Below, in pieces: positions 25,209 through 34,336 of a stretch of 46,652 nucleotides of DNA. The stretch is from Acidimicrobiaceae bacterium. Lineage in GTDB: Bacteria > Actinomycetota > Acidimicrobiia > Acidimicrobiales > Palsa-688. The position numbers were made by a program, and so were the translations under genes. The DNA lies in NCBI GenBank assembly GCA_003166025.1, contig PMWT01000052.1, positions 1 to 46,652 on the forward strand. The letters run 5' to 3'. Below the pieces are notes generated by a model. It saw nothing but the letters and a program-made list of their open reading frames with translations. It was not told where the DNA came from and did no database searches. Position 1 is the first letter of the stretch. Every line of letters begins with the position of its first letter.

Positions 25209-25865
25209 ATGGATAGCGTCATCCGACGGAGGCGGCGTGTCGTCACGCCGTCGTTGACTTCGGCAGGGACGCGGGTGGGGCTGTTCGCTCTATCAGCGTC
25301 AGCATGCCTTATCGCGGCGGCCATTCCTGGTCCCGGGGTGGCCCAGGCCGCGCCAGCCCCTACGCCCATCGTTATGGCCGGCCACGCCGGCGTACCCTGC
25401 ACCGGCGTGAGCGACGGCTCATTGGCTTCGGCGCTTGGTTACAAGAGCTTGGCCGCACCCACGTCGTCAACCCAGCCCGAACAGAGCGGGTCAATTTCGG
25501 GCACGAGCACGGTTTGTACCTACGGAGCCATGACGTCCGCCGCCGCGGTCAAGAACGACGTCACCGTGGTGTACGAGGCCTTTACCAAATCAGTCCCCAA
25601 TACACAGGCCGTCGCCCTGTTTAAGAGCGGGCTCTCCAAAGAAGCGAACCCCGGGACCAAGGTCAGTTACTCGTTCGGTACCGTCGACGGTCTGGATTCC
25701 ATAACTGCCAAGGAGACCTTCAAGGAGGGCACGGCGTCGATTACCGCCGAGTTCATGGCGGCATGGCACGGAGCCAAGGCATGCAGCGTGGTACTGGAGA
25801 AGGTGGTGCCCACCAACAACCTGCAGGCTGCTCTCAAGCTCATTATCAATAACTTCGGCATGTGA
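25209..25865 (+). CDS. Exported protein of unknown function (218 residues)
   Basis: Clear signal peptide: RRRRR near the N-terminus, VGLFALSASACLIAAAIPGPGVAQAAPAP as hydrophobic and cleavage region. The mature part has three cysteines: the first in VPCTGVSDG, then STVCTYGAMTSAAAVKNDV, and KACSVVLEKVVPTNNLQAAL near the end. It could form a small alpha-beta domain, resembling in layout the DUF3558-like or PknH-sensor-like extracellular domains of actinobacteria, but I cannot assign it. AAAAGGAGAAG at about 25193-25203 is a strong ribosome-binding site for the ATG. It lies 243 bases after the VWD protein and may belong to the same cluster of surface proteins. Confidence 0.75.
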   Translation: MDSVIRRRRRVVTPSLTSAGTRVGLFALSASACLIAAAIPGPGVAQAAPAPTPIVMAGHAGVPCTGVSDGSLASALGYKSLAAPTSSTQPEQSGSISGTSTVCTYGAMTSAAAVKNDVTVVYEAFTKSVPNTQAVALFKSGLSKEANPGTKVSYSFGTVDGLDSITAKETFKEGTASITAEFMAAWHGAKACSVVLEKVVPTNNLQAALKLIINNFGM

Positions 25866-26359
25866 GCGAGCGAACCTCCCGTTTGACATGAACGCTGCGT
25901 CCCAATAGGTCCGAGGCGGCGAGGTGATGCTCGCCGCAGAGCGCACCGGGCCCGGCCAGCGGCCTGGCGAGGAGGCCTCGACAGCCTGCGCGATCGGCTG
26001 CGATCGACTGCCCGTACGGTGCCTTAGAGCCGTTCAATTCCACTGCTGCGTCTAACGCCTAGCACATTTCCGGGAACGTTTACGTGCCGCCAGAGCACAT
26101 TGGTTCACGAGCGTTTTTTGTCTACCTTCCTTCATTCCCGCAGGCACCGGCCGTCTTCGCTCAACAGGGCGGCCTGTTCTGCGGCGTCGACCTCAACATC
26201 GACAACAGCAATGAGGTTGGCTTGCCTTCGAGCTCGCCTGCCAGGGTGGCGCCTGGCATGGAGGCTGAACTAGCCAAGAAAGAACGGGCCTTTTGCACTG
26301 ACGTGTTCGGGCACGCTTAGCTGAGAGTCCCGTTCGGCGGGGCCCTGGTTGGCTGATAA
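25866..26359. other. Gap between exported protein and regulator
   Basis: About 490 bases between two convergent genes. A 78-codon frame at 26084-26320 (MPPEHIGSRAFFVYLPSFPQ) has no evident ribosome-binding site or recognisable family and weak codon bias, so I do not call it. No clear terminator is found. Confidence 0.4.
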
Positions 26360-29300
26360 TTACTCGCCCGTGAGCCGCCTCTCGTTCGGCGGCAGGGGTT
26401 GGTCGGCAATCTCGCGGGACAGGGACAGAGCGCGTTTTCGAGCTGCAGGCGGGCTTAGGAGCGGACCGGCCGGGTCGCGGCCGGCCGTGGCGGCGCGTGC
26501 CCGGGTGGCGTCGAGGTCGCCCTGCTCGGTCGGCGCCCCCGGTTGGTGGATGGCTGCTCGGACCGCGCTGGAGAAATCAAGTAGAGCGCCCGCGCCAGGC
26601 CGGCCGACGGCTACTACCAGGCGCGCCAGTGCTTCGAGGGCTTCGACGAGCACCCATCGGTCAGCCTCGGGGTCGATGAGCTCAAGACAACGGGCTAGGT
26701 GGTCAGCGGCCGCCGACCAGTTCCTTGCGTCAATGTCGAGACGAGCCAGGTTCACGTGCGCCAGCGCGATGGTCGTCCTAGTGCTCGATTGCTCGCCGGC
26801 TTTCATCGCCATAAGGGCATAGCGACGAGCGGCGCGACTGCGCCCCAAGCCCCGGGCTATGGCGGCAAGACGGTATGCGACCGTCCCCTCAGTCGGCCGG
26901 TGGCCCAGGTCCCGGAACAAATTGAGCGCCTCACCGCCAGTGCCCAAGGCCGCGGCCAGGTCTCCCGCCTTCCAGTGGGCCAGGGTCATCGCAGCCAGTG
27001 CATGTCCCCGGGCCAGAGGGTCACCACCGGTGGCAGAGATGGCGAGGGCACGTTCCAGGGTCGTAAGGGCCGCGTCGACCGCTCCCATGTCGGCCAGCAG
27101 GGAACCCAGGTGGAGCAGAGTGGTCCCTATCTCGTTCTCGACGCCGGCTTCGTCCAACAAGGTCAGTGAGGCTTCCAGGAAGCCTCGGGCGGCGGTGAGG
27201 TCGTCGGTAGCCGCTGCAATGGCGCCGAGCCGGCGCAACGCCCGGCCCTGGCCAAGGGGGTCGCCGAGCTGGGCGAACAAATCCTGGGCCTCGTTCAGGA
27301 TCGACGTCCCCTGTTCGAACTGGGTGAGCCAATAAGCGAGGTGCCCGCGCCGCAGCTGGGCTTCTGCCCGTAGCGCCGGCCCGGGCGCGGCCGCGTCGAT
27401 CAGGCGGCCCAGCCACTCCAGCCCTTCGGCGGGGTGACGGCCCAGCCAGTAGTCGCTCAAAGCCACAGCCGTTCCTAGGGCCACCGTCGCCTGGGCGGAG
27501 GTCACCCGTGCCGCACAGACCTCGCCCAGGACGGCGCGGACATGGGGCATTTCCCGGTCCAATAAGCGCAGTGTGGCGCTCCGGTCCACGGATACGATCC
27601 GCGTCGCCAGCTCCCCTGCGCGGGCCAGGACCGCGTCGACGTAGCGTGCGCGAACGGTGGCCACCACCCCCGAGTCCGCCGTTTGCAGCACATGGACGAT
27701 GACCGTGCGCAGCAGGTCGTAGCGTGCGGTCCCGTCGCCCCGGCGGGCCTGTACGAGGCTGGCGTCGACCAGCCGGGCCACAGAATCGAAGACCTCCGGC
27801 TCGCTAGTGGGCGTAACCGTGATGGCGGCTACGAGCTGGATGTCGGCGTCGGCCACCATGACCGCCAGGGCAACCAGGACCATCCGGTCGTCCGGCCTCA
27901 GTCGGGCGACGCTGGTCCCGACCGCAGCCCAAAGGCCACGTCGGCCACCGGCCGCCTCGCCTGCCCACCGGCTGAGGTCGGTCTCGACCCTGTCGGCCAC
28001 TTCGCTCACCCCGAGCAGACGCAGGTGGCGCGCCACAAGCTCGAGGCCGAGGGGGAGCCGGTCGACCAAGGCGCACAGCCGGTCCGCAGTCGCCACCTCC
28101 TCGGGTGCCACCACAAACGCGGGGTCGACAAGGCGGGCGCGGTCAACGAGCAGCGCCAGGGCGTCCTCCTCGGGCAGCGGGCCGATGGGAACCAGCGCCT
28201 CGTCGAGCAAACCCAGCCGTTCGCGGCTGGTCCCTAGCACCCGGAGCGCAGGGCAGGTCCTGAGCAGGGCCTCCACCTCAGCCGCCACCTCCCCGGCGCG
28301 ACCTTCGCAGGCATCGAGCACCAACAGGCCGTCGGACCCCGACAGCGCGTCAGCGACCCCTTGGCGAGCATCGACAGCGCGCGACGACGGGGCGACAACG
28401 TCAAGTACAGCGGCGGCGACTGACTGCTCAGCGGGCAACTGCTCGACCGAGACCCACCACAGGGCGGTCCCAGGGCTTCGGGCTGCCTCTAGTGCCATCC
28501 GGGTCTTGCCCGCCCCGGGCGGGCCGACCAGGGTGACCAGGCGCGCCCGCGTCCATGCCTCGTCAAGTTCACCGCGCTCGCGCGACCGGCCGATCAGCCT
28601 GGTGGCGGCGCCGGGCACACTCGAGCTGGGCCGAGGTCCGTCCCCCGGCCCGGGTCGCTCCAGCCCAGGATCCTGGGACAGGACGGAGTGCTCCATGCGG
28701 CGCAACGCCGGTCCCGGTTCCAGCCCGAGGTCGTCGACGAGCCGGCGGCGGGCCTCTGCATAGGCGTCGAGGGCCTCGGCCTGGGACCCCGAGCGGTACA
28801 GAGCGAGCATGAGCAGCTCCCAGCGGTGTTCTCGGTAAGGCTGCTCGGCGGCCAGCTGACGGGCCACGCTGACCAGGTCCTGAGACATTCCAGTTTCGAG
28901 CTGAGCGGCCAGCAGCGCCTCCTTGGCGCCTTCGGCTACATCCTCGAGCCGCCTCGACTCGATGATTGCCTCCTCGACATGGTCGAGCTCGGGGAAAGGA
29001 CGGGAACGCCATAGTGCCACGGCGGCACCAAGAAGCGAGCACGATTGCTCGGGCTCGCCTGGCCCAGCATCGCGGCTGGCGGCGATGAGACGCTCGAGTT
29101 CCGCGGCGTCGGTTGGCGATTCGAGGCAGTACCCGTCCGCCGTAGTCCTGATGGCGAGCCCGGACTGGCGCAAGCGGAGCACGTTGGTGGCGATGGTGTG
29201 ACGGGCCGTGCGTGGCGGAGCACCGGGCCACGCCGCTAGCTCGAGAGAGGCCAGCGGCACCGACCGGGGTGCGTCCAAAGCGAGCCGAGCAAGCAAGCGT

Positions 29301-29374
29301 CGGGCCTGGCGCCCTCCAATCGCTACTTGCTCCTCGTCCTTGACCTCCACCGGTCCGAGGATGCACACGATCAC
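26360..29374 (-). CDS. SARP/BTAD-family transcriptional regulator with NB-ARC ATPase and TPR domains
   Basis: 1,004 residues, AfsR-like layout. An OmpR-type winged helix comes first (about 1-90; ILGPVEVKDEEQVAIGGRQA), then a bacterial transcriptional activation domain of TPR-like helices (about 95-235; YREHRWELLMLALYRSGSQA, DDLGLEPGPALRRME). A STAND/NB-ARC ATPase follows, with P-loop GPPGAGKT at 284-291 and LLVLDACEG as Walker B. Many tetratricopeptide-like repeats fill about 620-960 (GQGRALRRLGAIAAATDDL, TLLHLGSLLADMGAVDAALT). Such proteins activate secondary-metabolite or stress genes after nucleotide-dependent switching. The target is unknown. It is convergent with the exported-protein cluster and is the only large regulator nearby. 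Confidence 0.9.
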   Translation of the reverse strand: MIVCILGPVEVKDEEQVAIGGRQARRLLARLALDAPRSVPLASLELAAWPGAPPRTARHTIATNVLRLRQSGLAIRTTADGYCLESPTDAAELERLIAASRDAGPGEPEQSCSLLGAAVALWRSRPFPELDHVEEAIIESRRLEDVAEGAKEALLAAQLETGMSQDLVSVARQLAAEQPYREHRWELLMLALYRSGSQAEALDAYAEARRRLVDDLGLEPGPALRRMEHSVLSQDPGLERPGPGDGPRPSSSVPGAATRLIGRSRERGELDEAWTRARLVTLVGPPGAGKTRMALEAARSPGTALWWVSVEQLPAEQSVAAAVLDVVAPSSRAVDARQGVADALSGSDGLLVLDACEGRAGEVAAEVEALLRTCPALRVLGTSRERLGLLDEALVPIGPLPEEDALALLVDRARLVDPAFVVAPEEVATADRLCALVDRLPLGLELVARHLRLLGVSEVADRVETDLSRWAGEAAGGRRGLWAAVGTSVARLRPDDRMVLVALAVMVADADIQLVAAITVTPTSEPEVFDSVARLVDASLVQARRGDGTARYDLLRTVIVHVLQTADSGVVATVRARYVDAVLARAGELATRIVSVDRSATLRLLDREMPHVRAVLGEVCAARVTSAQATVALGTAVALSDYWLGRHPAEGLEWLGRLIDAAAPGPALRAEAQLRRGHLAYWLTQFEQGTSILNEAQDLFAQLGDPLGQGRALRRLGAIAAATDDLTAARGFLEASLTLLDEAGVENEIGTTLLHLGSLLADMGAVDAALTTLERALAISATGGDPLARGHALAAMTLAHWKAGDLAAALGTGGEALNLFRDLGHRPTEGTVAYRLAAIARGLGRSRAARRYALMAMKAGEQSSTRTTIALAHVNLARLDIDARNWSAAADHLARCLELIDPEADRWVLVEALEALARLVVAVGRPGAGALLDFSSAVRAAIHQPGAPTEQGDLDATRARAATAGRDPAGPLLSPPAARKRALSLSREIADQPLPPNERRLTGE

Positions 29375-29561
29375 GCCCGAAATCTAGCGGGGCCCGTGGC
29401 GGAAGCAGTTCCTCTGTCCACGCGTGAGCTCCGTTTTCTTAGACGGCACGGTCACCAGGAAGGAGCAGGCATTCGTGTTGCTCCTGTTCTGGGCGGTTCC
29501 GCCCGACGCTGCACAAACGGACCGCTCAACTTGTACAGCAGGCCCTAGTCGCACGACGGCC
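29375..29561. other. Intergenic region upstream of the SARP regulator
   Basis: About 190 bases between the SARP start (minus) and the uspA stop (minus). The SARP promoter should be here. I see no clear -10/-35 pair or terminator. Confidence 0.35.
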
Positions 29562-30065
29562 CTAGCCCGGCGGGGGCGGGGGCATCGACTCGAGACCGGG
29601 TGGTTCGTCGGGCCACACCAGTAACACCGAACACGGCGCATGGTCGACGACGAAGCGAGTGGCGTGGCCCAGGCTGTGGGGGCCCAGACGAGAGCGGTCA
29701 CCATCGCGCGCCACCACGAGGAGGTCGACGTCTTGGGCGAGGACGGCGATGACTTCGCGCTCGGCCCTTCCCCGACGGTGGATGAGCTCGGCGTCCTGGC
29801 GCCCGAGCCGTTTGGCCGCGGCGACCAGGAACTCCAGAGCCCGTTGGCCCGTGCTTTCCTCGGGGCGGCGCGTGGGTCGGTGCCTCGTAAAACCGCGTCC
29901 CAGAAGCCCGGCGGTCGCCGCGGCAGTGACTTCATCGACGTCGGACGGCTCGACGTAAACCAGGGCGACTTGCACATCGGCTGAAAGGTGCCGGCCGGCG
30001 GCGTCGACGCACCCGCGCCAGGTGCCCTCGACCACCCAGACGACGGCCTTCATGGGCTGCATCAT
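29562..30065 (-). CDS. Universal stress protein (UspA) family
   Basis: A single UspA domain of 167 residues: MKAVVWVVEGTWRGCVDAAG at the start, VQVALVYVEPSDVDEV, and EVIAVLAQDVDLLVVARDGDRSRLGPHSLGHATRFVVDHAPCSVLLVW at the end. The expected ATP-binding glycine loop (G-x2-G-x9-G-S/T) is only partly present (DGDRSRLGPHSLGHATRFV), so ATP binding is uncertain. The ATG at 30065 overlaps the stop of the upstream transporter gene (ATGA), so translation is likely coupled. A longer GTG start at 30089 is possible. It may sense the state of the transporter encoded before it. Confidence 0.82.
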   Translation of the reverse strand: MMQPMKAVVWVVEGTWRGCVDAAGRHLSADVQVALVYVEPSDVDEVTAAATAGLLGRGFTRHRPTRRPEESTGQRALEFLVAAAKRLGRQDAELIHRRGRAEREVIAVLAQDVDLLVVARDGDRSRLGPHSLGHATRFVVDHAPCSVLLVWPDEPPGLESMPPPPPG

Positions 30066-31312
30066 CCCACCAATTTCAACGACGCCCATAGGGCCAGGGT
30101 GGAGACAACCAGCAGGGGCGGGACCGTTACGAGGCCCAGACGGAGGAACTCAGAGGTGGGCAGCTCCTCGCCCCGTTGGCGCAGGGCTCTTCTCCACAGC
30201 AGGGTCGCCAGCGAGCCGACATAGGTAAGGTTCGGCCCGGTATTGACGCCGATGAGCACGGCGAGCACCACCGCGGGCCCGACTGCGGCCGCCGCCGGCA
30301 ACAGGAGCAGGACGGCGGGCAAGTTGTTCATCACGTTGGCCAGGACAGCCGCCATTGCTGCGACGGCGAGGAGCGACCACAGCGAGACCTGGCCGGGCAT
30401 CAGCCGGGCGACGACGGAGCTAAGCCCGTGGAGGGACACCGCCTTTACCACGAGCGCGAGGGATATCACGAAGGCGAGGAACGGGACGTCGAGGGCCAGG
30501 GCGAGGTCGCGGGCCTTGGCCCGGTGACGGGCCAGGGCCGGCACCGCGAGGGCGACGGCCCCGGCGAGAGCGGCGAAGGCGGGGGCGACGTGCAGGAGGG
30601 AGGTGACGAAGAACCCGACCAGGGTTATCAGCACCACCACGACTGCGAAGACAGGCACGGGAGGGGGCGCCCCCGGATTGGTCTCGCCCCGACCAACCAG
30701 GTCGGAGGCGAAAAACCATCGCAGCACCACCCACTCGACTGCGATCGCGGCCAGCCAAGGCAACACCATGATGGCCCCGAAGCGGGCGAACGACAGGCCA
30801 CTGGCACTGAAGGCGAGGAGGTTGGTGAGGTTGGACACGGGCAGGAGCAGCGAGGCCGAGTTCGCAAGGTGGGTGCAGGCGTAGGCGTGGGGTTTGCCCC
30901 GGAGACGCAGCCTGGCCACTGTCGTCAGCACGGCCGGGGTCAGCAGCACGACGGTGGCGTCGAGGCTGAGCACGGCGGTGACCACGCTGGCGACGCCGAA
31001 CACGAGCGCCAGCAGGGCCACGGGCCTGCCGCCGGAGCCTTTCGCCATCCATGCCCCAGCCGCCTCGAACAGGCCGTACCGGTCGCACATGTCGGCCAGG
31101 ACGAGCACGCAGGCCAGAAAACCAACGGTGGGCGCCAGGCTGCGGATCTCAGTGCCGGCCTGGCCCAGCGGAAGTACTCCCGAGGCCAGCAGCAAGCCGG
31201 CCGCGGGGACGGCAAACACGGCCTCCGGCCAGCCACGGGGCCTGAGGACGGCGCAGACGAGCGTGCAGGCGAGGAGCACCACCGCGAGCGTCTCAGCAAT
31301 GGGGCTCGGCAC
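30062..31312 (-). CDS. ArsB/NhaD-superfamily (SLC13-like) ion permease
   Basis: A 416-residue polytopic membrane protein with about ten to twelve hydrophobic helices, such as LAVVLLACTLVCAVL, FAVPAAGLLLASGVLPLG and VPVFAVVVVLITLVGFFVTSLL. Signature stretches of the ion-transporter superfamily are SLDATVVLLTPAVLTTVARL, THLANSASLLLPVSNLTNLL and, in the second half, VMNNLPAVLLLLPAA with VLIGVNTGPNLTYVGSLATLLW. ArsB proteins export arsenite, NhaD-like ones exchange sodium for protons, and others carry anions; no ars operon genes are adjacent, so the substrate is open. Start GTG or ATG near 31312 is the family start. It overlaps the uspA gene. Confidence 0.85.
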   Translation of the reverse strand: MPSPIAETLAVVLLACTLVCAVLRPRGWPEAVFAVPAAGLLLASGVLPLGQAGTEIRSLAPTVGFLACVLVLADMCDRYGLFEAAGAWMAKGSGGRPVALLALVFGVASVVTAVLSLDATVVLLTPAVLTTVARLRLRGKPHAYACTHLANSASLLLPVSNLTNLLAFSASGLSFARFGAIMVLPWLAAIAVEWVVLRWFFASDLVGRGETNPGAPPPVPVFAVVVVLITLVGFFVTSLLHVAPAFAALAGAVALAVPALARHRAKARDLALALDVPFLAFVISLALVVKAVSLHGLSSVVARLMPGQVSLWSLLAVAAMAAVLANVMNNLPAVLLLLPAAAAVGPAVVLAVLIGVNTGPNLTYVGSLATLLWRRALRQRGEELPTSEFLRLGLVTVPPLLVVSTLALWASLKLVG

Positions 31313-31387
31313 GGTGGTAGGGATCGTACGCCCGGAAGGGGCCTTATTCTCCCGGCCCCCAAACTCCCTTGAGAACGGAGCGTTAGC

Positions 31388-31996
31388 TTAGAGAACGAAC
31401 TGCAGGGTGTAGGGCCGCACGCCGGAGATGCCCGACGCCGTGCCGGTGATCTGGCCGGCGGCCGTCCGGGCGAGGCTGCTGCTGAGCACGACGGCCCCGG
31501 TTTCCAGCTGCGCCCCGGGGTCGGAGACGGTGACGATACCTACGCCCACTCCGGCGACCCTGGCGATGGCAACGGCCACGGTAGCGGTACCGCCCATGGC
31601 CCCGGGGAGCGCGAGCGTCCCCGTCACCGAGACGACCGCTCCTGTAGGTGGTTTGACGCTGAGCGCACCGGAGATGGTGACGCCGTGGTTGACGTAGCTG
31701 AGCGAGCCGCTGAAGACGAGGGAGACGCTCCGGGCGTCGTCGGCCGGGACGTACAGCACCACCTGCGCCCCTTCGTCCGGGACGGCTAACGGCGTCCTCA
31801 GCGACCGGTCGTACACGGCCCGGCGCGCCGGGTCGGACAGGACGTCATAGGCGTCTTTCACCTGCGCGAAGAGAGCGTCGGACCCGCCCGCGTCGGGGTG
31901 CACCTTCTTGCTCAGCCGGCGGAAGGCGGCCCGCAGCTCCTCGGCGCCCGCGTCAGGTGCGACGCTCAGGATCTCATAAAGGCTGCCGCTGGGCAC
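31388..31996 (-). CDS. J-domain protein with C-terminal beta-rich domain
   Basis: 202 residues. The first about 65 are a complete J domain: SLYEILSVAPDAGAEELRAA, the HPD loop at KKVHPDAGGSD, and DAYDVLSDPARRAVYDRSL. J domains stimulate DnaK ATPase. Instead of the zinc-finger or substrate domains of DnaJ, the remainder is a glycine/valine/serine-rich beta sequence (VVLYVPADDARSVSLVFSGS, GGTATVAVAIARVAGVGVGI, GISGVRPYTLQFVL), which I cannot assign. No signal peptide is seen, so it is probably cytoplasmic. The GTG start lies inside the end of the secreted glycosidase gene (23-base overlap). The pairing of a chaperone partner and an exported enzyme is unusual. Confidence 0.8.
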   Translation of the reverse strand: MPSGSLYEILSVAPDAGAEELRAAFRRLSKKVHPDAGGSDALFAQVKDAYDVLSDPARRAVYDRSLRTPLAVPDEGAQVVLYVPADDARSVSLVFSGSLSYVNHGVTISGALSVKPPTGAVVSVTGTLALPGAMGGTATVAVAIARVAGVGVGIVTVSDPGAQLETGAVVLSSSLARTAAGQITGTASGISGVRPYTLQFVL

Positions 31997-34286
31997 TGCG
32001 GCCAGTTTGCCATTGCAGCAAGGTCACCGAGTGGGCGGGGAACCGCCAAAGGAGGTCCCCGCGGCCAAGGTCTATGGTCGACGCCGTCACCCGCACCAGT
32101 GCAGGACGTGAGCTGGTGTTGAAGGCGACGGGGCTCGGGCCGTCGAGCAAATAGGCCCTCAACCTTCCCGGGCGCCCGCGAGTGCCTACGAGGATCCTTT
32201 CTCGCAGGGAGCGGTCTGGGCTGGCATTGATGACCACGAGGTCGAGCCGGCTGCCCGGTGAGACGGCTGCAATAGCCCAAAGCTCCGGTGCCTTCTCGGG
32301 CCGGCCCATCTGAGGGTCGTGCACCATCCTCAGGCCGAGCCGCTCCCCGCCGCCGAGGTAGCTCATAAGACCCAGCACTTCCCCGGCCGGCTCTGCTACA
32401 AACTGGCGGCCCGTGTGCACAACTATGGCGTTGTCGGGACTGAGGCCAGTTTCGACCATGGCTTTTCCGAAGCTGAGCGCCGCCTCGATCATTGTCTTGT
32501 CGCCACCGGGCACACTTTTCCCGAAGGCGTTCTCGGTGCCGACCAGCCTGGTGAGGCCGGCCGGTAGGAAGGGGTCGGAGTCGGCGAGGTACTTCTCGGC
32601 CACGGGCACACCGTGGTCGATCCATTCGGTCAGCTGAGCCCCGACCAACAGCCCTTCGTCTAAAGAGAGGTTGAAGTCCGGGTCGGTGGTCGGCACGGGC
32701 GCCACCAGCTGGCCGTACTCGGTTATCAGAACAGGGACGTTCCTGCCTGAGCAGCGGCGGATTTTGCTCTGCAAACCGGCGAGTTGTGCCCCTTGGCTCG
32801 CCGGAGAGGCCATCAGGCCCTCCTCGTACTGCAGCAGGGGTTCGGCGAAGTTCGCCGGGCTGGCGTACTCGTGGAGCTCCACGCAGTCGTACGGGTACTT
32901 CTCGCCCATGACCCGAAGGAAGGCAACGTCGCTTTCTTCGCTCTCACAAACACTTATGTCAGGGTTCATCCTCTTCATGGCTTGGTAGAACTCGATGAAA
33001 CCCCCGTGTGGGCCTGACTGGTAGCTGGCAGTTATCTCCGCCCCCGCCGGTGGGACCTTCCCGTGGGTGCCGTCACCGAACTCGATCGCTCCCGTAGACT
33101 GGCCCAGGGTATAGACACGCGCCCTCGGGCCCGCCCCGGCTAGCCGATCAACCTCGCTCCAGCGCCGGCCGTCCACGTACACCTCGGCCGTACCGGGGAC
33201 GACGGGAGGGAAGTAGACATAAAACTTCTGGTCCCCCGCCCCTGTCGAGTAGGAAGCGGACGAGAGCTCGTCAGCAAGGGTCCCAACCCTTTGGCCCGAG
33301 AAGGAGGTGGTGCCGCCGAAGGCGTACAGGCAGGTCGCCACCTCGCTTGGCGGGCACGGTGCGCGGTGACGACCGATGCTCACGACCCGGCCTGAGCGCC
33401 ACCCGTACTGGCCGGGGAACAGCTGCTCGTTGCCCACCTCCCAGTAGGGCACGTCATACGGGGCCGGGTGACCGTTCCCGGTCCGCAGGGCGGCCCAGTA
33501 GCTGGGCTCGTCGGGGTTGGAGGATGGGTGGGCGCTCTCGGGCGCCGTCATATAGGCCACGAAGTCGGCCGCCTCGCGCGCGTTGCCGGTGGCGAAGTTG
33601 ACGGTGATAGTGCCCACGGCACCGGTATGGTCGAGGAGCCACCCGAACTCGTCGGGCCCAACCGTCGAGTGCTGCGGGCCGTCGAGCACACAGCAGATGC
33701 TCGAGAGCCGGGCGGCCTGCATGCCGTAGGGTTCGTTGACACGACGGTCTGGCTGGGGGCCGATCGCCAGCTCCCAGTTGAAATTGTCGGACGTCGTGCC
33801 ACCTGGGTAACGCAGCGCCGTCACGTCCAGGCTGCGGAGCATGCGTACAAACCCCGGGTAGAAAGATCCGTCGGTAGCGTTGAAAGCACCCTCGGCGTCA
33901 TCGGCCCAGAGCAGGTTGGCGCCGAAAAGGTACCTACTGATCGTGCCGAGGTGCCTGGGCCCTATAACGATCTCGCCGTTTGCCGACGGGGACACCCGCG
34001 CCGAGCGGCCGGTGGCGTCCGCCCCCGTGCTCTTACCGGGCGAAGCGCTCCGGACGGCCCCGGACTTTACCCTCTGGGCCACTGCGGCCGCGGCGCGGGC
34101 CGAACCGGGCATAGCGAACGTGTTGAGCCCGAGCCCGCCCAGGCCCAGCAGTGGGGCTATTAGAACTAAAACCGCGAGAGTTTTCATGGCACGAATGGGA
34201 CGGACCGGACGCGCACGGGGTGGCGCCGGCAACCTTGTGCGCACGGATGTGGACGCGGCTGGCATTTGTGTCATAAACCGCGTCAT
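31974..34286 (-). CDS. Secreted GH51-like alpha-L-arabinofuranosidase/glycosidase
   Basis: 770 residues with a long basic N-region and the signal helix MKTLAVLVLIAPLLGLGGLG (ATG also at 34187). The TIM-barrel part starts near 110 (RHLGTISRYLFGANLLWADD; TALRYPGGTTSDNFNWE). YWEVGNEQLF contains the clan GH-A N-E pair, so E287 is the likely acid/base, and VLITEYGQL gives E523 as likely nucleophile. Between them, about 300-430, an inserted beta module carries VYVDGRRWSEVDRL and GAIEFGDGTHGKVPPAGAEI. The C-terminal beta domain follows (about 600-770). GH51 enzymes release arabinose from plant polysaccharides, but this long form with an insert may have another substrate. It is encoded with the J-domain protein. 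Confidence 0.8.
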   Translation of the reverse strand: MTRFMTQMPAASTSVRTRLPAPPRARPVRPIRAMKTLAVLVLIAPLLGLGGLGLNTFAMPGSARAAAAVAQRVKSGAVRSASPGKSTGADATGRSARVSPSANGEIVIGPRHLGTISRYLFGANLLWADDAEGAFNATDGSFYPGFVRMLRSLDVTALRYPGGTTSDNFNWELAIGPQPDRRVNEPYGMQAARLSSICCVLDGPQHSTVGPDEFGWLLDHTGAVGTITVNFATGNAREAADFVAYMTAPESAHPSSNPDEPSYWAALRTGNGHPAPYDVPYWEVGNEQLFPGQYGWRSGRVVSIGRHRAPCPPSEVATCLYAFGGTTSFSGQRVGTLADELSSASYSTGAGDQKFYVYFPPVVPGTAEVYVDGRRWSEVDRLAGAGPRARVYTLGQSTGAIEFGDGTHGKVPPAGAEITASYQSGPHGGFIEFYQAMKRMNPDISVCESEESDVAFLRVMGEKYPYDCVELHEYASPANFAEPLLQYEEGLMASPASQGAQLAGLQSKIRRCSGRNVPVLITEYGQLVAPVPTTDPDFNLSLDEGLLVGAQLTEWIDHGVPVAEKYLADSDPFLPAGLTRLVGTENAFGKSVPGGDKTMIEAALSFGKAMVETGLSPDNAIVVHTGRQFVAEPAGEVLGLMSYLGGGERLGLRMVHDPQMGRPEKAPELWAIAAVSPGSRLDLVVINASPDRSLRERILVGTRGRPGRLRAYLLDGPSPVAFNTSSRPALVRVTASTIDLGRGDLLWRFPAHSVTLLQWQTGRSAQRQPL

Positions 34287-34336
34287 GGGCCGGGGTCCGC
34301 TGCCTTCAGTACTTTTTCATCAAACCAAGCCGGGCT

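Noticed and set aside
26084-26320. Small coding region of 78 codons
   Set aside because: No ribosome-binding site, no family, weak codon bias.
27683-28763. Plus-strand frames opposite the SARP regulator
   Set aside because: They lie antisense to the NB-ARC part and show no motif of their own.
30176-31372. Plus-strand open frame of 398 codons, His/Glu/Gly-rich
   Set aside because: Antisense of a well-supported ArsB-like membrane protein; its composition is what reversed hydrophobic codons give.
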